Made by a program: the position numbers and the translations under genes. From contig OZ255707.1 of the NCBI GenBank assembly GCA_965277075.1, positions 1,116,001-1,180,000 on the forward strand: a stretch of 64,000 nt of DNA, read 5' to 3'. Below, in pieces: positions 42,595 through 51,283 of this stretch; the first letter of the stretch is position 1, and each line of letters begins with the position of its first letter. Source of the DNA: Lustribacter sp965277075 (GTDB lineage Bacteria > Vulcanimicrobiota > Vulcanimicrobiia > Vulcanimicrobiales > Vulcanimicrobiaceae). The notes beneath the pieces were generated by a model that searched no databases, was not told the origin of the DNA, and saw only the letters and a program-made list of their open reading frames with translations.

Positions 42595-43490
42595 ACATCA
42601 CGCATCTTCGACACATCGCGCTCGTCGTGCCGGACCGGACCGCATCGCTCGCGTTCTTTCGCGAGGCGTGGGGTTTACGCGACGTACACGACGACGGCTT
42701 CTCGACCTACCTGCGAACGCAGTCCAATGAACGATTCCAACTCGCGATCGCCGGCGGTCTGCAACGCCGCATCGAACGGATCGCGTTCGCGCTCGGCTCG
42801 CGCGCCGACGTCGACGCGGCGGCGCGCGATCTCGCGACGGCGGCCGTCGAGATCGTGATGTCACCGCGCGCACTCGAAACTCCGGGCGGCGGGTACGGAC
42901 TGCGGTTCCTCGACCCGGATCGCCGCTGCGTGGAGCTTTCCGCCGGCGTTGAACATGCCCCGCCGGCGACGCTGCCCGAAGCACCGCATAAGCTTGCGCA
43001 CATCGTCGTGAACACACCCGATATCGACCGCGTGACGACGTTCTACACCGACGTGCTCGGTCTCCGTGTCTCCGACTGGAGCGAGCACGTCATGTCGTTC
43101 CTGCGGTGCGACGCCGAACACCATTCGATCGCGTTCAACGCCGCGCCGTTTGCGTCGTACAACCACACGTCCTGGACGATGCCGTCGATCGACGATCTCT
43201 TCCGCGCGCAAGGACGCGTTCGCCGCACCGGCTCGCCGCTGATGTGGGGAACCGGGCGGCACGGTCCCGGCCATCAGGTCTTCAATTACTTTATCGAACC
43301 GTCGGGATACGTCGTCGAGCTGATCGCCGACGGCATCACGATCGATGATGAAGCCGCATGGCAGCCGACGGTGTGGGTGCGCGCGCCGCAGTTCATGGAT
43401 CTGTGGGGAACGAGCGGTCCGCCGAGCGCCGAGATTCGCGCGGCGATGGCCGGCGTTCCGGACGCCGGCTACGAGCCTTCGCCCGCGTGA
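42591..43490 (+). CDS. Extradiol (catechol 2,3-type) dioxygenase, VOC superfamily
   Basis: The 299-residue protein has two pairs of VOC modules. The first domain (LRHIALVVPDRTASLAFF) looks non-catalytic. The second carries candidate Fe(II) ligands in KLAHIVVNTPD, GHQVFNYFIEPSG and YVVELIAD, the His-His-Glu triad of type I extradiol dioxygenases. These enzymes open catechol rings next to the hydroxyls, giving a product that a C-C hydrolase such as the fusion's first domain would cleave. It overlaps the IclR stop and the following GTG by four bases each. Confidence 0.85.
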   Translation: MNITHLRHIALVVPDRTASLAFFREAWGLRDVHDDGFSTYLRTQSNERFQLAIAGGLQRRIERIAFALGSRADVDAAARDLATAAVEIVMSPRALETPGGGYGLRFLDPDRRCVELSAGVEHAPPATLPEAPHKLAHIVVNTPDIDRVTTFYTDVLGLRVSDWSEHVMSFLRCDAEHHSIAFNAAPFASYNHTSWTMPSIDDLFRAQGRVRRTGSPLMWGTGRHGPGHQVFNYFIEPSGYVVELIADGITIDDEAAWQPTVWVRAPQFMDLWGTSGPPSAEIRAAMAGVPDAGYEPSPA

Positions 43491-44929
43491 ACCAATTCGG
43501 TGCCGCGGGAATCGTCAAACGGTTCGGCCCGGTGGTCGCGCTCGACGACGTCTCGTTCGCGTGCGAGCGCGGCGAGATTCATGCATTGCTCGGGGAGAAC
43601 GGCGCCGGCAAGAGCACGCTGGTCAAAATTCTCGCCGGCGCGCTCGCGCCCGATGCGGGAACGCTGACGTTCGACGGCAGCGTCGCCGTCGTGCATCAGG
43701 ATTATCACGTCTGGCCAAATCTGACGGTTGCCGAAAACGTCATCGGAACGTTGCCCCGGCCGCCGCAACGCGCAGGACTCGCGGCACGCGGATCGATGCG
43801 CGCGCAAGCGCACGCGTTGCTCGAACGACTCGGAATCGCGATCGACGTCGACCGGCCCGTACGCGAACTCGACGCCGCCGAACAAAAGTTCGTCGAGATC
43901 GCGCGCGCCCTCGCCATCGATGCAACCTACCTCATTCTCGATGAACCGACGGCGTCGCTCGAGCAACGCGAATCAGCGCGCGTCCTCGCACTGCTGGAAC
44001 GCTTGCGCGCGGAGCATCACGGGATCATCTTGGTGACGCACCGGCTCGAAGAAGTCGTGCGCGTCGCGGACCGTGCGACGATTCTGCGCGACGGACGCAA
44101 CGCCGGCCTCGTGACCCGCGAGAACATGCACGGCGACGTCTTGGTCGAAACGATTCTCGGACGGCGCCCGGGCGAACCGCCGGCCCCGCGCGCGGCCGGT
44201 AGCGAGCCGATCTTGCAATTCACCGGCGTGCACGCACGTGCCGGCGCGCAGCCGTTCGATCTCACGCTGCATCGCGGTGAGATCATCGGCTTGACCGGTG
44301 TCGTCGGATCGGGCGCGGTGCACCTGGTGCGCGCACTCGGTGGACGGCGTCCGCTCGACGGTACGTTGCACATTGCGGGGCGCCCGCTCGTCATTCACGA
44401 CGCATCCGATGCCGTCCGCGCCGGAATCGGTACGATCCCCGAAGACCGCAAGGGCGCCGGCCTCGCGCTCGAAGCGTCCGTCGCGGATAACATCGCGCTC
44501 GCATCGTTGCATCGCATCAGCACGTTCGGTTTCACGAATGGGGCGAAGCGCGCCGCGATCGCCGAGGACTATCGCGCGTCGCTCGGCATTCGCTGCGCGT
44601 CGATCGACGCGCCCGTCGGTTCGCTCTCCGGCGGCAATCAACAGAAAGTTCTCATTGCGCGCTGGCTCGCCTCGGGCGCGCGGGTCATCGCGATCGAGGA
44701 GCCGACGCACGGGGTCGATATCGGCGCGAAGGCCGAGATTCACCGGCAGCTCGCAGCCTTCGCCGAAGCCGGCGGCAGCGTGATCTTCATGTCGACCGAG
44801 TTGCGCGAATTGCTCGCGATCGCGCACCGCATCGCGATTTTTCACGCCGGCCGACTCGAGGCGGTCGTGTCGCATCACGAAGCGACGGAAAGCACGATCA
44901 CGGCGATCTCGACCGGCGTCGCCGCGTGA
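43487..44929 (+). CDS. Rbs/Mgl-type ABC transporter ATP-binding protein (two NBDs)
   Basis: The 480-residue protein has two fused nucleotide-binding domains. NBD1 has Walker A GENGAGKSTLVK, Walker B YLILDEPTAS and a weak signature (VRELDAAEQKFVEIA). NBD2 has a non-canonical Walker A (GVVGSGAVHLV), a canonical signature LSGGNQQKVLIA and Walker B VIAIEEPTHG. This asymmetry is usual for RbsA/MglA-type importers. Together with 44926 and 45909 it makes the only complete ABC importer in the window. GTG 43487 overlaps the dioxygenase stop. Confidence 0.93.
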   Translation: MNQFGAAGIVKRFGPVVALDDVSFACERGEIHALLGENGAGKSTLVKILAGALAPDAGTLTFDGSVAVVHQDYHVWPNLTVAENVIGTLPRPPQRAGLAARGSMRAQAHALLERLGIAIDVDRPVRELDAAEQKFVEIARALAIDATYLILDEPTASLEQRESARVLALLERLRAEHHGIILVTHRLEEVVRVADRATILRDGRNAGLVTRENMHGDVLVETILGRRPGEPPAPRAAGSEPILQFTGVHARAGAQPFDLTLHRGEIIGLTGVVGSGAVHLVRALGGRRPLDGTLHIAGRPLVIHDASDAVRAGIGTIPEDRKGAGLALEASVADNIALASLHRISTFGFTNGAKRAAIAEDYRASLGIRCASIDAPVGSLSGGNQQKVLIARWLASGARVIAIEEPTHGVDIGAKAEIHRQLAAFAEAGGSVIFMSTELRELLAIAHRIAIFHAGRLEAVVSHHEATESTITAISTGVAA

Positions 44930-45876
44930 GCATCGCTGCGCGCGGGCGCTCGCGCAGCGAATGGATCGACCTCGCGTTCGTGCCCGTCATCCTCATGGTG
45001 CTCGTCGTGGCGCTGACGCTGCTCTCGCCGTATTTCCTGAGCGCGCGCAATATTACCGAGATCCTGTTGCAGGCCGCGATTCTCGGTATCGTTTCGGTCG
45101 GCACGACGTTCGTCATCATCGGCGGCGATCTCGATCTTTCGATCGGCGCGAACATCGCCGTCTCGGGCGTCGTCGCGGCGCTCGAGATGACGGCAACCGG
45201 GAACAACGTCGCGCTGGGCGTCACCGCGGGTCTCGCCTGCGGCGCGCTCATCGGGCTGATCAACGGAGCGATCACGACGGTGCTGCGGGTGCCGGCGTTC
45301 GTCGCGACGCTCGGCACGCTCGTGATCGGTCAGGGCGTTGCGCTCTCGATTACCAGCGGCTCGTCGATCGGCAATCTTCCCGACGCGTTCGGCGCGCTTG
45401 CGAACGCGAACGTTCTCGGCCTGCCGGCGCTCGTGTGGTGGATGTTCTTGACCTTCGCCGGCGGTTACGTGCTCTTGCACCGCACCGTGTTCGGCATTCG
45501 AACGTTCGCGGTCGGCGGCAACCGTGAGGCCGCGCGTCTCGCCGGACTACGGATCGACCGCATCCGCGTCATCAACTTCGTGCTTTCCGGACTGACCGGC
45601 GGGATCGGCGGCGTCTTGCTCGCGGCTCGCGTGCAAGCCGCGCAGCCGACGAGTGGGGAAATCTACACGCTCTACGCGACGGCGGCGGTCATCCTGGGCG
45701 GCACGAGCCTGTACGGCGGACGCGGTTCGATTGTTCGCACGCTCCTCGGCGTCGCGTTGATCGCCCTCTTGCAGAACGGCCTCGAATTGCTCGGCGTCGC
45801 GTACTCGAATCAGCAAGTTGCCGTCGGAATCGTTTTCATCGTCGCCGCTTCGTCGGAACTGATCCGTCGCCGGTAG
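44926..45876 (+). CDS. Rbs-type ABC transporter permease
   Basis: The 316-residue permease has about nine hydrophobic segments with the RbsC pattern: LFVIIGGDLDLSIGANIAVSG-like text (VIIGGDLDLSIGANIAVSG) and NREAARLAGLRIDRI in the coupling loop. It forms the homodimeric channel for the importer encoded by the flanking ATPase and binding protein. GTG 44926 overlaps the ATPase stop by four bases. Confidence 0.93.
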   Translation: MSIAARGRSRSEWIDLAFVPVILMVLVVALTLLSPYFLSARNITEILLQAAILGIVSVGTTFVIIGGDLDLSIGANIAVSGVVAALEMTATGNNVALGVTAGLACGALIGLINGAITTVLRVPAFVATLGTLVIGQGVALSITSGSSIGNLPDAFGALANANVLGLPALVWWMFLTFAGGYVLLHRTVFGIRTFAVGGNREAARLAGLRIDRIRVINFVLSGLTGGIGGVLLAARVQAAQPTSGEIYTLYATAAVILGGTSLYGGRGSIVRTLLGVALIALLQNGLELLGVAYSNQQVAVGIVFIVAASSELIRRR

Positions 45877-45908
45877 CCGTTACGATCACGGAAGGAGCAC
45901 TCCCGCTT

Positions 45909-46853
45909 ATGACGTTGAAGCCTTCGGCCTTTTTTGTTCTCCTCGCACTCATCGCTTCGCTCACTTCGCCGGCGCACGCACAAGCGGCGCACAAGCGCGT
46001 CGGCGTCGCGTTCTACTCGCAAACCATTCCGCTGTACGTCGAAATGCGTAAGGGCATGGAGGCGGAAGCCGCCAAACGAAACATCGATCTCGAGTTTCAG
46101 TATTCCGGACCCGACGCGCAGCAGCAGTCGAATCAAGTCGCGAATTTCGTCACGAAAAAGGTCGATCTTATCTTGTGTTCGCCGTTCGACAAGAATGCAT
46201 TGATCAACGCGTACAAGGCGGCGCGGGCCGCCGGCGTACCGGTCATCTCGCTGGCAAACGACATCGCCGACATGACGGCGGAAGACGCGTTCATCGGTAA
46301 CGACTGGTCGAAGTTCGGACGCTTGGAAATGACCGCGGCGATCAAGGCGATCGGCGGTAGCGGCCCGATCGGCATCATCGAGGGGCCGCCGGCGATCGGC
46401 TTCGTCTACGGCTGGCATCAGGGCGCGATGGAGATCCTCGCCAAGAATCCCAACGTGAAAGTCGTTGCCGATCTCAACGGGCCGTTGACGATCGACGCCG
46501 GGCTCACCGCCGCGAGCAACATCCTCACGGCGCACCCCGACGTCAAGGCGATCGTCAACGTCTCGGACGAGCTCGCACAAGGCACCGCACAGGCGCTCAA
46601 AGAGCGCAGCGTCGTGCCGGGCAAGATCTACGTCGCCGGCTGGGACGGTTATCCGCAAGTGGTCCAGATGATCCGCGAGGGCGCGGGCATCGACTACACG
46701 ATCGACAACGAAGCCTACGCATGGGGCGTGCTCGCGGTCGACGTCGCCGCCGACTTTCTCGCCGGAAAGAAACCGAAGAGCCACACGATCGAGAACCCGA
46801 CGTTCGAAGTCACGAAAGAGACCGTCAACAAAATCCCGGCACAAGCACGCTGA
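45909..46853 (+). CDS. RbsB-type periplasmic binding protein of the complete ABC importer
   Basis: The 314-residue protein has a signal peptide (MTLKPSAFFVLLALIASLTSPAHA) behind GGAAGGAG and a type I binding fold (VGVAFYSQTIPLYVEMRKGM, KKVDLILCSPFDKNA, ADVNVSDELAQ-type text VNVSDELAQGTA). In RbsB family members the ligand is normally a sugar. Here the dioxygenase and hydrolase genes in the operon suggest a glycosylated or hydroxylated aromatic or cyclitol. Its stop overlaps the CTG that seems to start the SDR gene. Confidence 0.9.
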   Translation: MTLKPSAFFVLLALIASLTSPAHAQAAHKRVGVAFYSQTIPLYVEMRKGMEAEAAKRNIDLEFQYSGPDAQQQSNQVANFVTKKVDLILCSPFDKNALINAYKAARAAGVPVISLANDIADMTAEDAFIGNDWSKFGRLEMTAAIKAIGGSGPIGIIEGPPAIGFVYGWHQGAMEILAKNPNVKVVADLNGPLTIDAGLTAASNILTAHPDVKAIVNVSDELAQGTAQALKERSVVPGKIYVAGWDGYPQVVQMIREGAGIDYTIDNEAYAWGVLAVDVAADFLAGKKPKSHTIENPTFEVTKETVNKIPAQAR

Positions 46854-47593
46854 CGCCGACCGCGTCGATCGCCATCGTCACCGGGGCCGGCCGCGGCCTC
46901 GGCGCATCGATCGCGCGCCGCCTCGCGCGCGAGCATCACGTCGTCATCGCCGAGATCGACGCCGTTGCCGGTGCTGCAACTGCCGCGGCGATCGTCGCCG
47001 GCGGCGGCCGCGCGACGTTCGTTCACACGGACATCGCCGATGCGGCGTCGCTGCGCACGCTCGTGCAGGCTGCAACAGCGCTCGGCGCGATCGGGACGCT
47101 CGTCAATAACGCCGCGATCGCGAATTCCGTCGGCGGTAAAACGTACGCCGAAATCGACGAAGACGAATGGGACCGGCTCTTTCGCGTCAACGTGAAAGGC
47201 ACGTGGCTCGCGTGCAAGTACATCGTGCCGGCAATCGTGCGCGCCGGCGGCGGGGCCGTCGTTAATCTCGCGTCCGACACGGCGCTCTGGGGCGCGACGC
47301 GTCTCTTGCATTACGTCGCAACGAAGGGTGCGATCATCGCGATGACGCGCTCACTCGCGCGCGAACTCGGTCCGAACGGCGTGCGCGTGAACACCGTCGC
47401 CCCCGGCTTGATCGCGAACGATGCAACGTCGGGCGTGCCCGAAGCGCGCTGGAGCGAGTACCGCTCGCGGCGCGCGCTCATCGAAGACGAAACGCCGGAC
47501 GATATCGCCGGCGCCGTCGCGTTCTTGGTCTCGCCCGATGCCCGCTACATCACCGGCCACACGCTGGTGGTCGACGGCGGGATGGTCATGTAG
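46850..47593 (+). CDS. Short-chain dehydrogenase/reductase, apparently with a CTG start
   Basis: The 247-residue product has the cofactor motif VTGAGRGLG, LVNNAA, the serine strand VVNLASDTAL, and the YVATK active site with Tyr and Lys, then PGLIANDATSG. It is a classical SDR acting on a hydroxyl or keto group. No ATG, GTG or TTG gives a proper start: the frame opens 5' from LTPTASIAIVTG. CTG 46850 overlaps the RbsB stop as CTGA, so translation is probably coupled. It is the last gene of the operon and ends four bases before a convergent gene. Confidence 0.87.
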   Translation: MTPTASIAIVTGAGRGLGASIARRLAREHHVVIAEIDAVAGAATAAAIVAGGGRATFVHTDIADAASLRTLVQAATALGAIGTLVNNAAIANSVGGKTYAEIDEDEWDRLFRVNVKGTWLACKYIVPAIVRAGGGAVVNLASDTALWGATRLLHYVATKGAIIAMTRSLARELGPNGVRVNTVAPGLIANDATSGVPEARWSEYRSRRALIEDETPDDIAGAVAFLVSPDARYITGHTLVVDGGMVM

Positions 47594-47596
47594 CGG

Positions 47597-48025
47597 TTAG
47601 TGTCCGGGTGACGATGTCGGCTGGGAGGTGAGCGAGTTTTGCTGATCCGCCGAACCGGACGACGCCGACGAATTCATTCCCGAGTGCTCCTTCGGGACCC
47701 CGGAGCCGTGACGGGCCTTATTATTGAACTCGGACGTCATCGAATTCTGTTGATCCGCCGACCCCGAAGCCGCGGATGAATTATAGCCGGCATGTTGCTT
47801 CGCCACGCCGGATGAGCCCGAACTCTTCCGGAACTGCGACGTCTGCGAATTCTGCTGATCCGCCGACCCCGACGCCTGCGATGAATGATAGCCCGGGTTT
47901 TTCTTGACCGTATTCGGTGCGTGACTGGCTGACGGCGCCGGCGAACCGGTTTGCGCGCTCGCAGCGCCGATGCCGGTCGCAAGCGCCGTTCCGATTGCCA
48001 CGATGGCCGCGAATGATTGCTTCAT
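47597..48025 (-). CDS. Secreted repetitive, probably disordered protein with three SGSADQQNS repeats
   Basis: The 142-residue protein has a signal peptide (MKQSFAAIVAIGTALATGIGAASAQ), then three tandem units of about 35 residues. Each has a K-x-x-x-G-(Y/M)-x-S-S segment, a constant SGSADQQNS core and a (Q/M/L)TS tail, with cores at about residues 52, 87 and 123. The mature part is Ser, Gln and Asn rich with no hydrophobic core, so it is likely disordered. I know of no family with this repeat. It may be a surface, stress or structural protein. It is followed by a gene for another exported protein on the same strand. Confidence 0.72.
   Translation of the reverse strand: MKQSFAAIVAIGTALATGIGAASAQTGSPAPSASHAPNTVKKNPGYHSSQASGSADQQNSQTSQFRKSSGSSGVAKQHAGYNSSAASGSADQQNSMTSEFNNKARHGSGVPKEHSGMNSSASSGSADQQNSLTSQPTSSPGH
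47630..47930 (-). repeat. Tandem coding repeat of about 105-108 bp, three copies
   Basis: The conserved tgatccgccg block occurs at about 47643, 47751 and 47856, a spacing of 108 and then 105 bases. The spacing is a multiple of three, so the repeat is read in one frame. It underlies the SGSADQQNS units. Confidence 0.8.
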
Positions 48026-48081
48026 GCAAACTTTTTACCCATGCGGCGCCAAGGTCAATCAAGCAACCTCTATCCAATCGC

Positions 48082-49092
48082 TTAGCGGTTCGAGACAAAA
48101 TGGGGGTTCGTATAGTCCTTGAGTGCTTGCGCGATCGCGATATCGATCGCAGTTTGCACGTTGCCGCTCATCGCGGTCGTCTCGATCGTGCGCGGCTTGC
48201 GCGAGAGATCCTTGCAGTCGGAAACCTTTAAGCTGAGATTGGCATCGAAATACCAACCCCGTTCCGGATCCCATTGCGACGTGTCGATCGTTCCGCTGAA
48301 CAACACGTCGGCGTTGAACTGCGTGCAGAGAACCAGCCCGACCGCTGCAACGTCGTCGGAGTCGGTCGTGGCCTTCGCGCCGCTGATACCGTAGGTTGGA
48401 AACGTGCGCAGGAGCGCGTCCGGGACATAGTGCTTGACCGCAGCGATCGTGCCTCCGCCGAACGGCAAGATGACCGCCGTTTTTCGTGCGACCGGCGCTG
48501 CCGTCGGAACGGCCGCAACCGGCGCAGGTATCGATTCGAAGCGCGGGATGGGCAGTGGTGCTTCCGGCTTCGCCGGTCGAGCACTGCTCGATCGCGGCGG
48601 AGGCGCATTCGCGCCGCTCTGGCTCTGACTGACCGGAAAGGGCTGCTGCGCGCCCGCCTGCACGATCGCATCGTGCAAATCCGACGCTTGTGCGCGCGCG
48701 TCATCGGGCACCGTGAGCTGCATCGTGTTGCTGCGCCACACCGATACACCGTTTCTCGTGCTGACGAGCTGCTCGATGACGGCGAGTTGATTCCCGATCG
48801 GTGAGACGAACCCCGAGACATAGTAGTCGGCGCCGAGGCCGCGCGCCGTCTGCAGGTAGTCGGCGCGTTGGGTGTCCGCCGGCGCTGACTTGACGGTGAT
48901 GTCGCCGCCCTGCGAGAGCTGCAACGCGGTCACGAGCGCGACGTTCGCGCCGATGGTCGGCGCGACTCCCTGGGCGCCGCTGAACGGGTAGACGACGATC
49001 GCCGGCTTCGGCGCACCCGGTGCCGCGCCGATGAACGGGATGGCAAAGACGAGGGCGGCGGCCGCGAACCACCGTCGATTACAATTGAACAT
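48082..49092 (-). CDS. Exported protein with two similar TolB-N/penicillin-binding-like (IVVYPF) modules, function unknown
   Basis: The 336-residue protein has a signal peptide (residues 1-23). It has an N-terminal module starting AIVVYPFSGAQGVAPTIGAN with LGADYYVSGFV, a Pro/Ala-rich linker (about 155-205), and a second module starting AVILPFGGGTIAAVKHYVPDAL with FNADVLFSGTI. The paired motif (PF followed by a D-V-(L/Y)-(F/V)-S-G-x strand) suggests duplicated CsgG/TolB-N-like domains. No enzymatic residue is seen. A role in outer-membrane assembly next to the porin is an inference. Confidence 0.6.
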   Translation of the reverse strand: MFNCNRRWFAAAALVFAIPFIGAAPGAPKPAIVVYPFSGAQGVAPTIGANVALVTALQLSQGGDITVKSAPADTQRADYLQTARGLGADYYVSGFVSPIGNQLAVIEQLVSTRNGVSVWRSNTMQLTVPDDARAQASDLHDAIVQAGAQQPFPVSQSQSGANAPPPRSSSARPAKPEAPLPIPRFESIPAPVAAVPTAAPVARKTAVILPFGGGTIAAVKHYVPDALLRTFPTYGISGAKATTDSDDVAAVGLVLCTQFNADVLFSGTIDTSQWDPERGWYFDANLSLKVSDCKDLSRKPRTIETTAMSGNVQTAIDIAIAQALKDYTNPHFVSNR

Positions 49093-49106
49093 ATTGGTTC
49101 CTAAAC

Positions 49107-49136
49107 GTGATGGCCTCGCTTCCGCGAGGCCATCAC
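49107..49136 (-). terminator. Strong hairpin after the porin gene
   Basis: GTGATGGCCTCGC (49107-49119), loop TTCC, and GCGAGGCCATCAC (49124-49136) form a perfect 13-bp stem. On the reverse strand it lies downstream of the porin stop and before the start of the 48082-49092 gene. The following run on the reverse strand (GTTT) is short. It probably terminates or attenuates porin transcription. Confidence 0.75.
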
Positions 49137-49143
49137 TGCTTCG

Positions 49144-49166
49144 GCGAAGAGCGTCAAGCTCTTCGC
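49144..49166 (-). terminator. Second hairpin directly after the porin stop
   Basis: GCGAAGAGC (49144-49152), loop GTCAA, GCTCTTCGC (49158-49166): a perfect 9-bp stem 10 bases after the porin stop. With the next hairpin it makes a tandem 3' structure that may stabilise porin mRNA. Confidence 0.6.
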
Positions 49167-49176
49167 AACGTCGACG

Positions 49177-51276
49177 CTAGAAGAAGTAGACGTACATCTC
49201 GGCGTTGACTTCGTTTTGTTGGAGGAAGTTGACGAAGCAGCCGGCGCAGGTGTTAGCCGAGCCGTTCGTGCCGACCGGGATGTTCCGGTTGTTCTGGAGA
49301 TGATAGGCGAACACCGAAAGACGGACGCTGTCGCTGAACCAGTGGCCGATTTCAGCCGAGTAGTAGTACAAGCCGTTAGGGTTGGTACCGTAGCCGATAT
49401 TGTTGACCTGGTTGACGGTTCCGGAGAAGTTTCCGGCGTCGATGCCGCCGAGGCTGTTCAGCCCGTAATACTCGTACGCGATCTGTGCCACGTTCGAGTC
49501 TTTGCGCCCGCCGGCCGCAAAAAACGGATTGTTGTTACTACCGGTGCTGAACACGTTGCCCTTGCTGGCATACGTCAGCGAACCCGAATACGCGAGCGAT
49601 TGGCCGTACGCGCCGCCCGTAAACGGGTTGACGCCAATGTGCTTCGCGGCGGAAACCTCGACGTTGAACGTCGGGACTTTATACGGACCAAAGTAGAACG
49701 ATGCGTAGGCCTCGACCGCCTGTGGATTCGTGAGTTCGGTAAGGTAATTGCCCTGGGCCGCGCCCTGGATATATGTGCCGCCGTTCAGGACGCACAGGTT
49801 CGGACTTGCGGCTTGCAAGACCGTGCCCCGCACGGTGCAGTTGACGGCCGACGGGTTATAAAACGTGTACTGTTTCGCGACGTCGTTGTCGGTGCTGCCA
49901 CCGATGGCGATGCGCGGACCGGAGAAATAATACGCGACCCATGCGCCGATTTCGCTTTGCGTCGCATTACAATACGGGTTGACGTTGTTGAAGTGGCCTT
50001 GCGCACCCGGTAAGATCGAGTTCGAGGCGTAGTTCAAGCCGACGATGTTCTGCGAACAGACGCCTTGGCCGGCGTTGGGGAGATTGCCGTTCGTCGACAG
50101 TTGGGCCACTGAAACGGACGGAATCGCGTAGTAAACCTGCGCGAAAATATGGCCGCGCGGGTCGTTGTAGCCGACGTTGAAGCCCGTGAGCTGTTGGCCG
50201 CTGAAGAGCAGCTGTTCGGGAGCATGCGCGTAGCGGCCGAATTCACCGACCGAATAGCGTCCGAATTGCGACGTGAGTCCACCGGGTGAACTATACTGCA
50301 AGTAGGCGTAGTCCAAGTTGAGCGGGTTCGTACCGCTGCCGTTGTTCAGGTCGGAAAACGAGCAGTTGGTCGTCGTCGTCACCGTGCAGAACGACGGGCT
50401 CACCGTCGTGTTGCCGAGGGCGTTCTCGTTGACGAGACGGTCGGAGACGCGCGTACCGTACGACCAGCGCGAGTCGATCTGGCCGCCGATGAGGAATCGG
50501 GCGAGCGTGTAGTTCACGCCATGGCTCTGCGGCCCGATCGGCGACGTGTTCAAGCCGCCCGGCCCGAACGCGAACTGGGAACCGAGCGGCGCCGTCAGTA
50601 ACTGGCCTTGGCCGCCGGCAATGGCGTTCCCGGGCGTTGCGCCGAATTGGGTCACGGGGCCACCGTTGATGACCGACATGTTGCTGAACGCCGTGCCGGG
50701 CCGTTCCTCGAGTTGGAAGCCGACTTTCCCCTGATTGACGCGCAGCTGGGTTGCGTCGGCCTCGGCCTTCACGCTATCCACTTGTTTCTGCAGCGCGTCG
50801 ACGTGCGTCTCGACGGCTTTCAATTCTTTGCCGAACGCCGCCAAGAGTTTCTTTGCCGCATCGATGTCGGCTTGCGACACCGCTCGTCCGGCGGCAATTT
50901 GCGCTTCGATCTGATCGACCGCGCGATAGGTCAGGACGGCTGCCTCGTAGCGCGTCATCGGGCGGTTGCCCTTGAACGTGCCGTCCGGGTAGCCTTTGAT
51001 TAAACCATCTTTTACGAGCTGAGCGACGGCATCGTAGGCCCAGTGGCCTTGCGGGACGTCGGACAACGGTCCACCCTGAGCAACGTCATCGGTGTTGATG
51101 GCGGTGCCGGTGAGATCCGTCGTCGAGCCTGTGGGTGCACCGGTTGCGCCGGCCGTGGTCGTCGTCGATGCCGGTACGGTGGTCGTCGGGTTGGCGACGG
51201 CAACACTGGTACAGACCATACTGAGAACGGCGAAGGCGCTAACCGATTGCGAGATCGTGCGAATGAATCTCGACAA
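49177..51276 (-). CDS. SLH-domain outer-membrane porin
   Basis: The 699-residue protein begins at TTG 51276, seven bases after GGAG. That start gives a clean signal peptide (MSRFIRTISQSVSAFAVLSM), whereas the ATG at 51336 adds 20 residues of non-signal sequence. After a Thr/Ala-rich linker, an SLH domain (about 71-120: LSDVPQGHWAYDAVAQLVKD, GLIKGYPDGTFKGNRPMTRY) is followed by a coiled coil (135-180) and a long beta barrel ending in YVYFF, with the terminal Phe that BAM recognises. The SLH domain probably clamps the barrel to a peptidoglycan-linked polymer. This type is known from Cyanobacteria, Deinococcus-Thermus and related deep lineages. Confidence 0.92.
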   Translation of the reverse strand: MSRFIRTISQSVSAFAVLSMVCTSVAVANPTTTVPASTTTTAGATGAPTGSTTDLTGTAINTDDVAQGGPLSDVPQGHWAYDAVAQLVKDGLIKGYPDGTFKGNRPMTRYEAAVLTYRAVDQIEAQIAAGRAVSQADIDAAKKLLAAFGKELKAVETHVDALQKQVDSVKAEADATQLRVNQGKVGFQLEERPGTAFSNMSVINGGPVTQFGATPGNAIAGGQGQLLTAPLGSQFAFGPGGLNTSPIGPQSHGVNYTLARFLIGGQIDSRWSYGTRVSDRLVNENALGNTTVSPSFCTVTTTTNCSFSDLNNGSGTNPLNLDYAYLQYSSPGGLTSQFGRYSVGEFGRYAHAPEQLLFSGQQLTGFNVGYNDPRGHIFAQVYYAIPSVSVAQLSTNGNLPNAGQGVCSQNIVGLNYASNSILPGAQGHFNNVNPYCNATQSEIGAWVAYYFSGPRIAIGGSTDNDVAKQYTFYNPSAVNCTVRGTVLQAASPNLCVLNGGTYIQGAAQGNYLTELTNPQAVEAYASFYFGPYKVPTFNVEVSAAKHIGVNPFTGGAYGQSLAYSGSLTYASKGNVFSTGSNNNPFFAAGGRKDSNVAQIAYEYYGLNSLGGIDAGNFSGTVNQVNNIGYGTNPNGLYYYSAEIGHWFSDSVRLSVFAYHLQNNRNIPVGTNGSANTCAGCFVNFLQQNEVNAEMYVYFF

Positions 51277-51283
51277 GTCGTTT

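Noticed and set aside
47630..47930. Possible CRISPR array
   Set aside because: The repeats are 105-108 bp apart, in one reading frame, and encode a conserved peptide; there are no cas genes and no unique spacers of uniform size.
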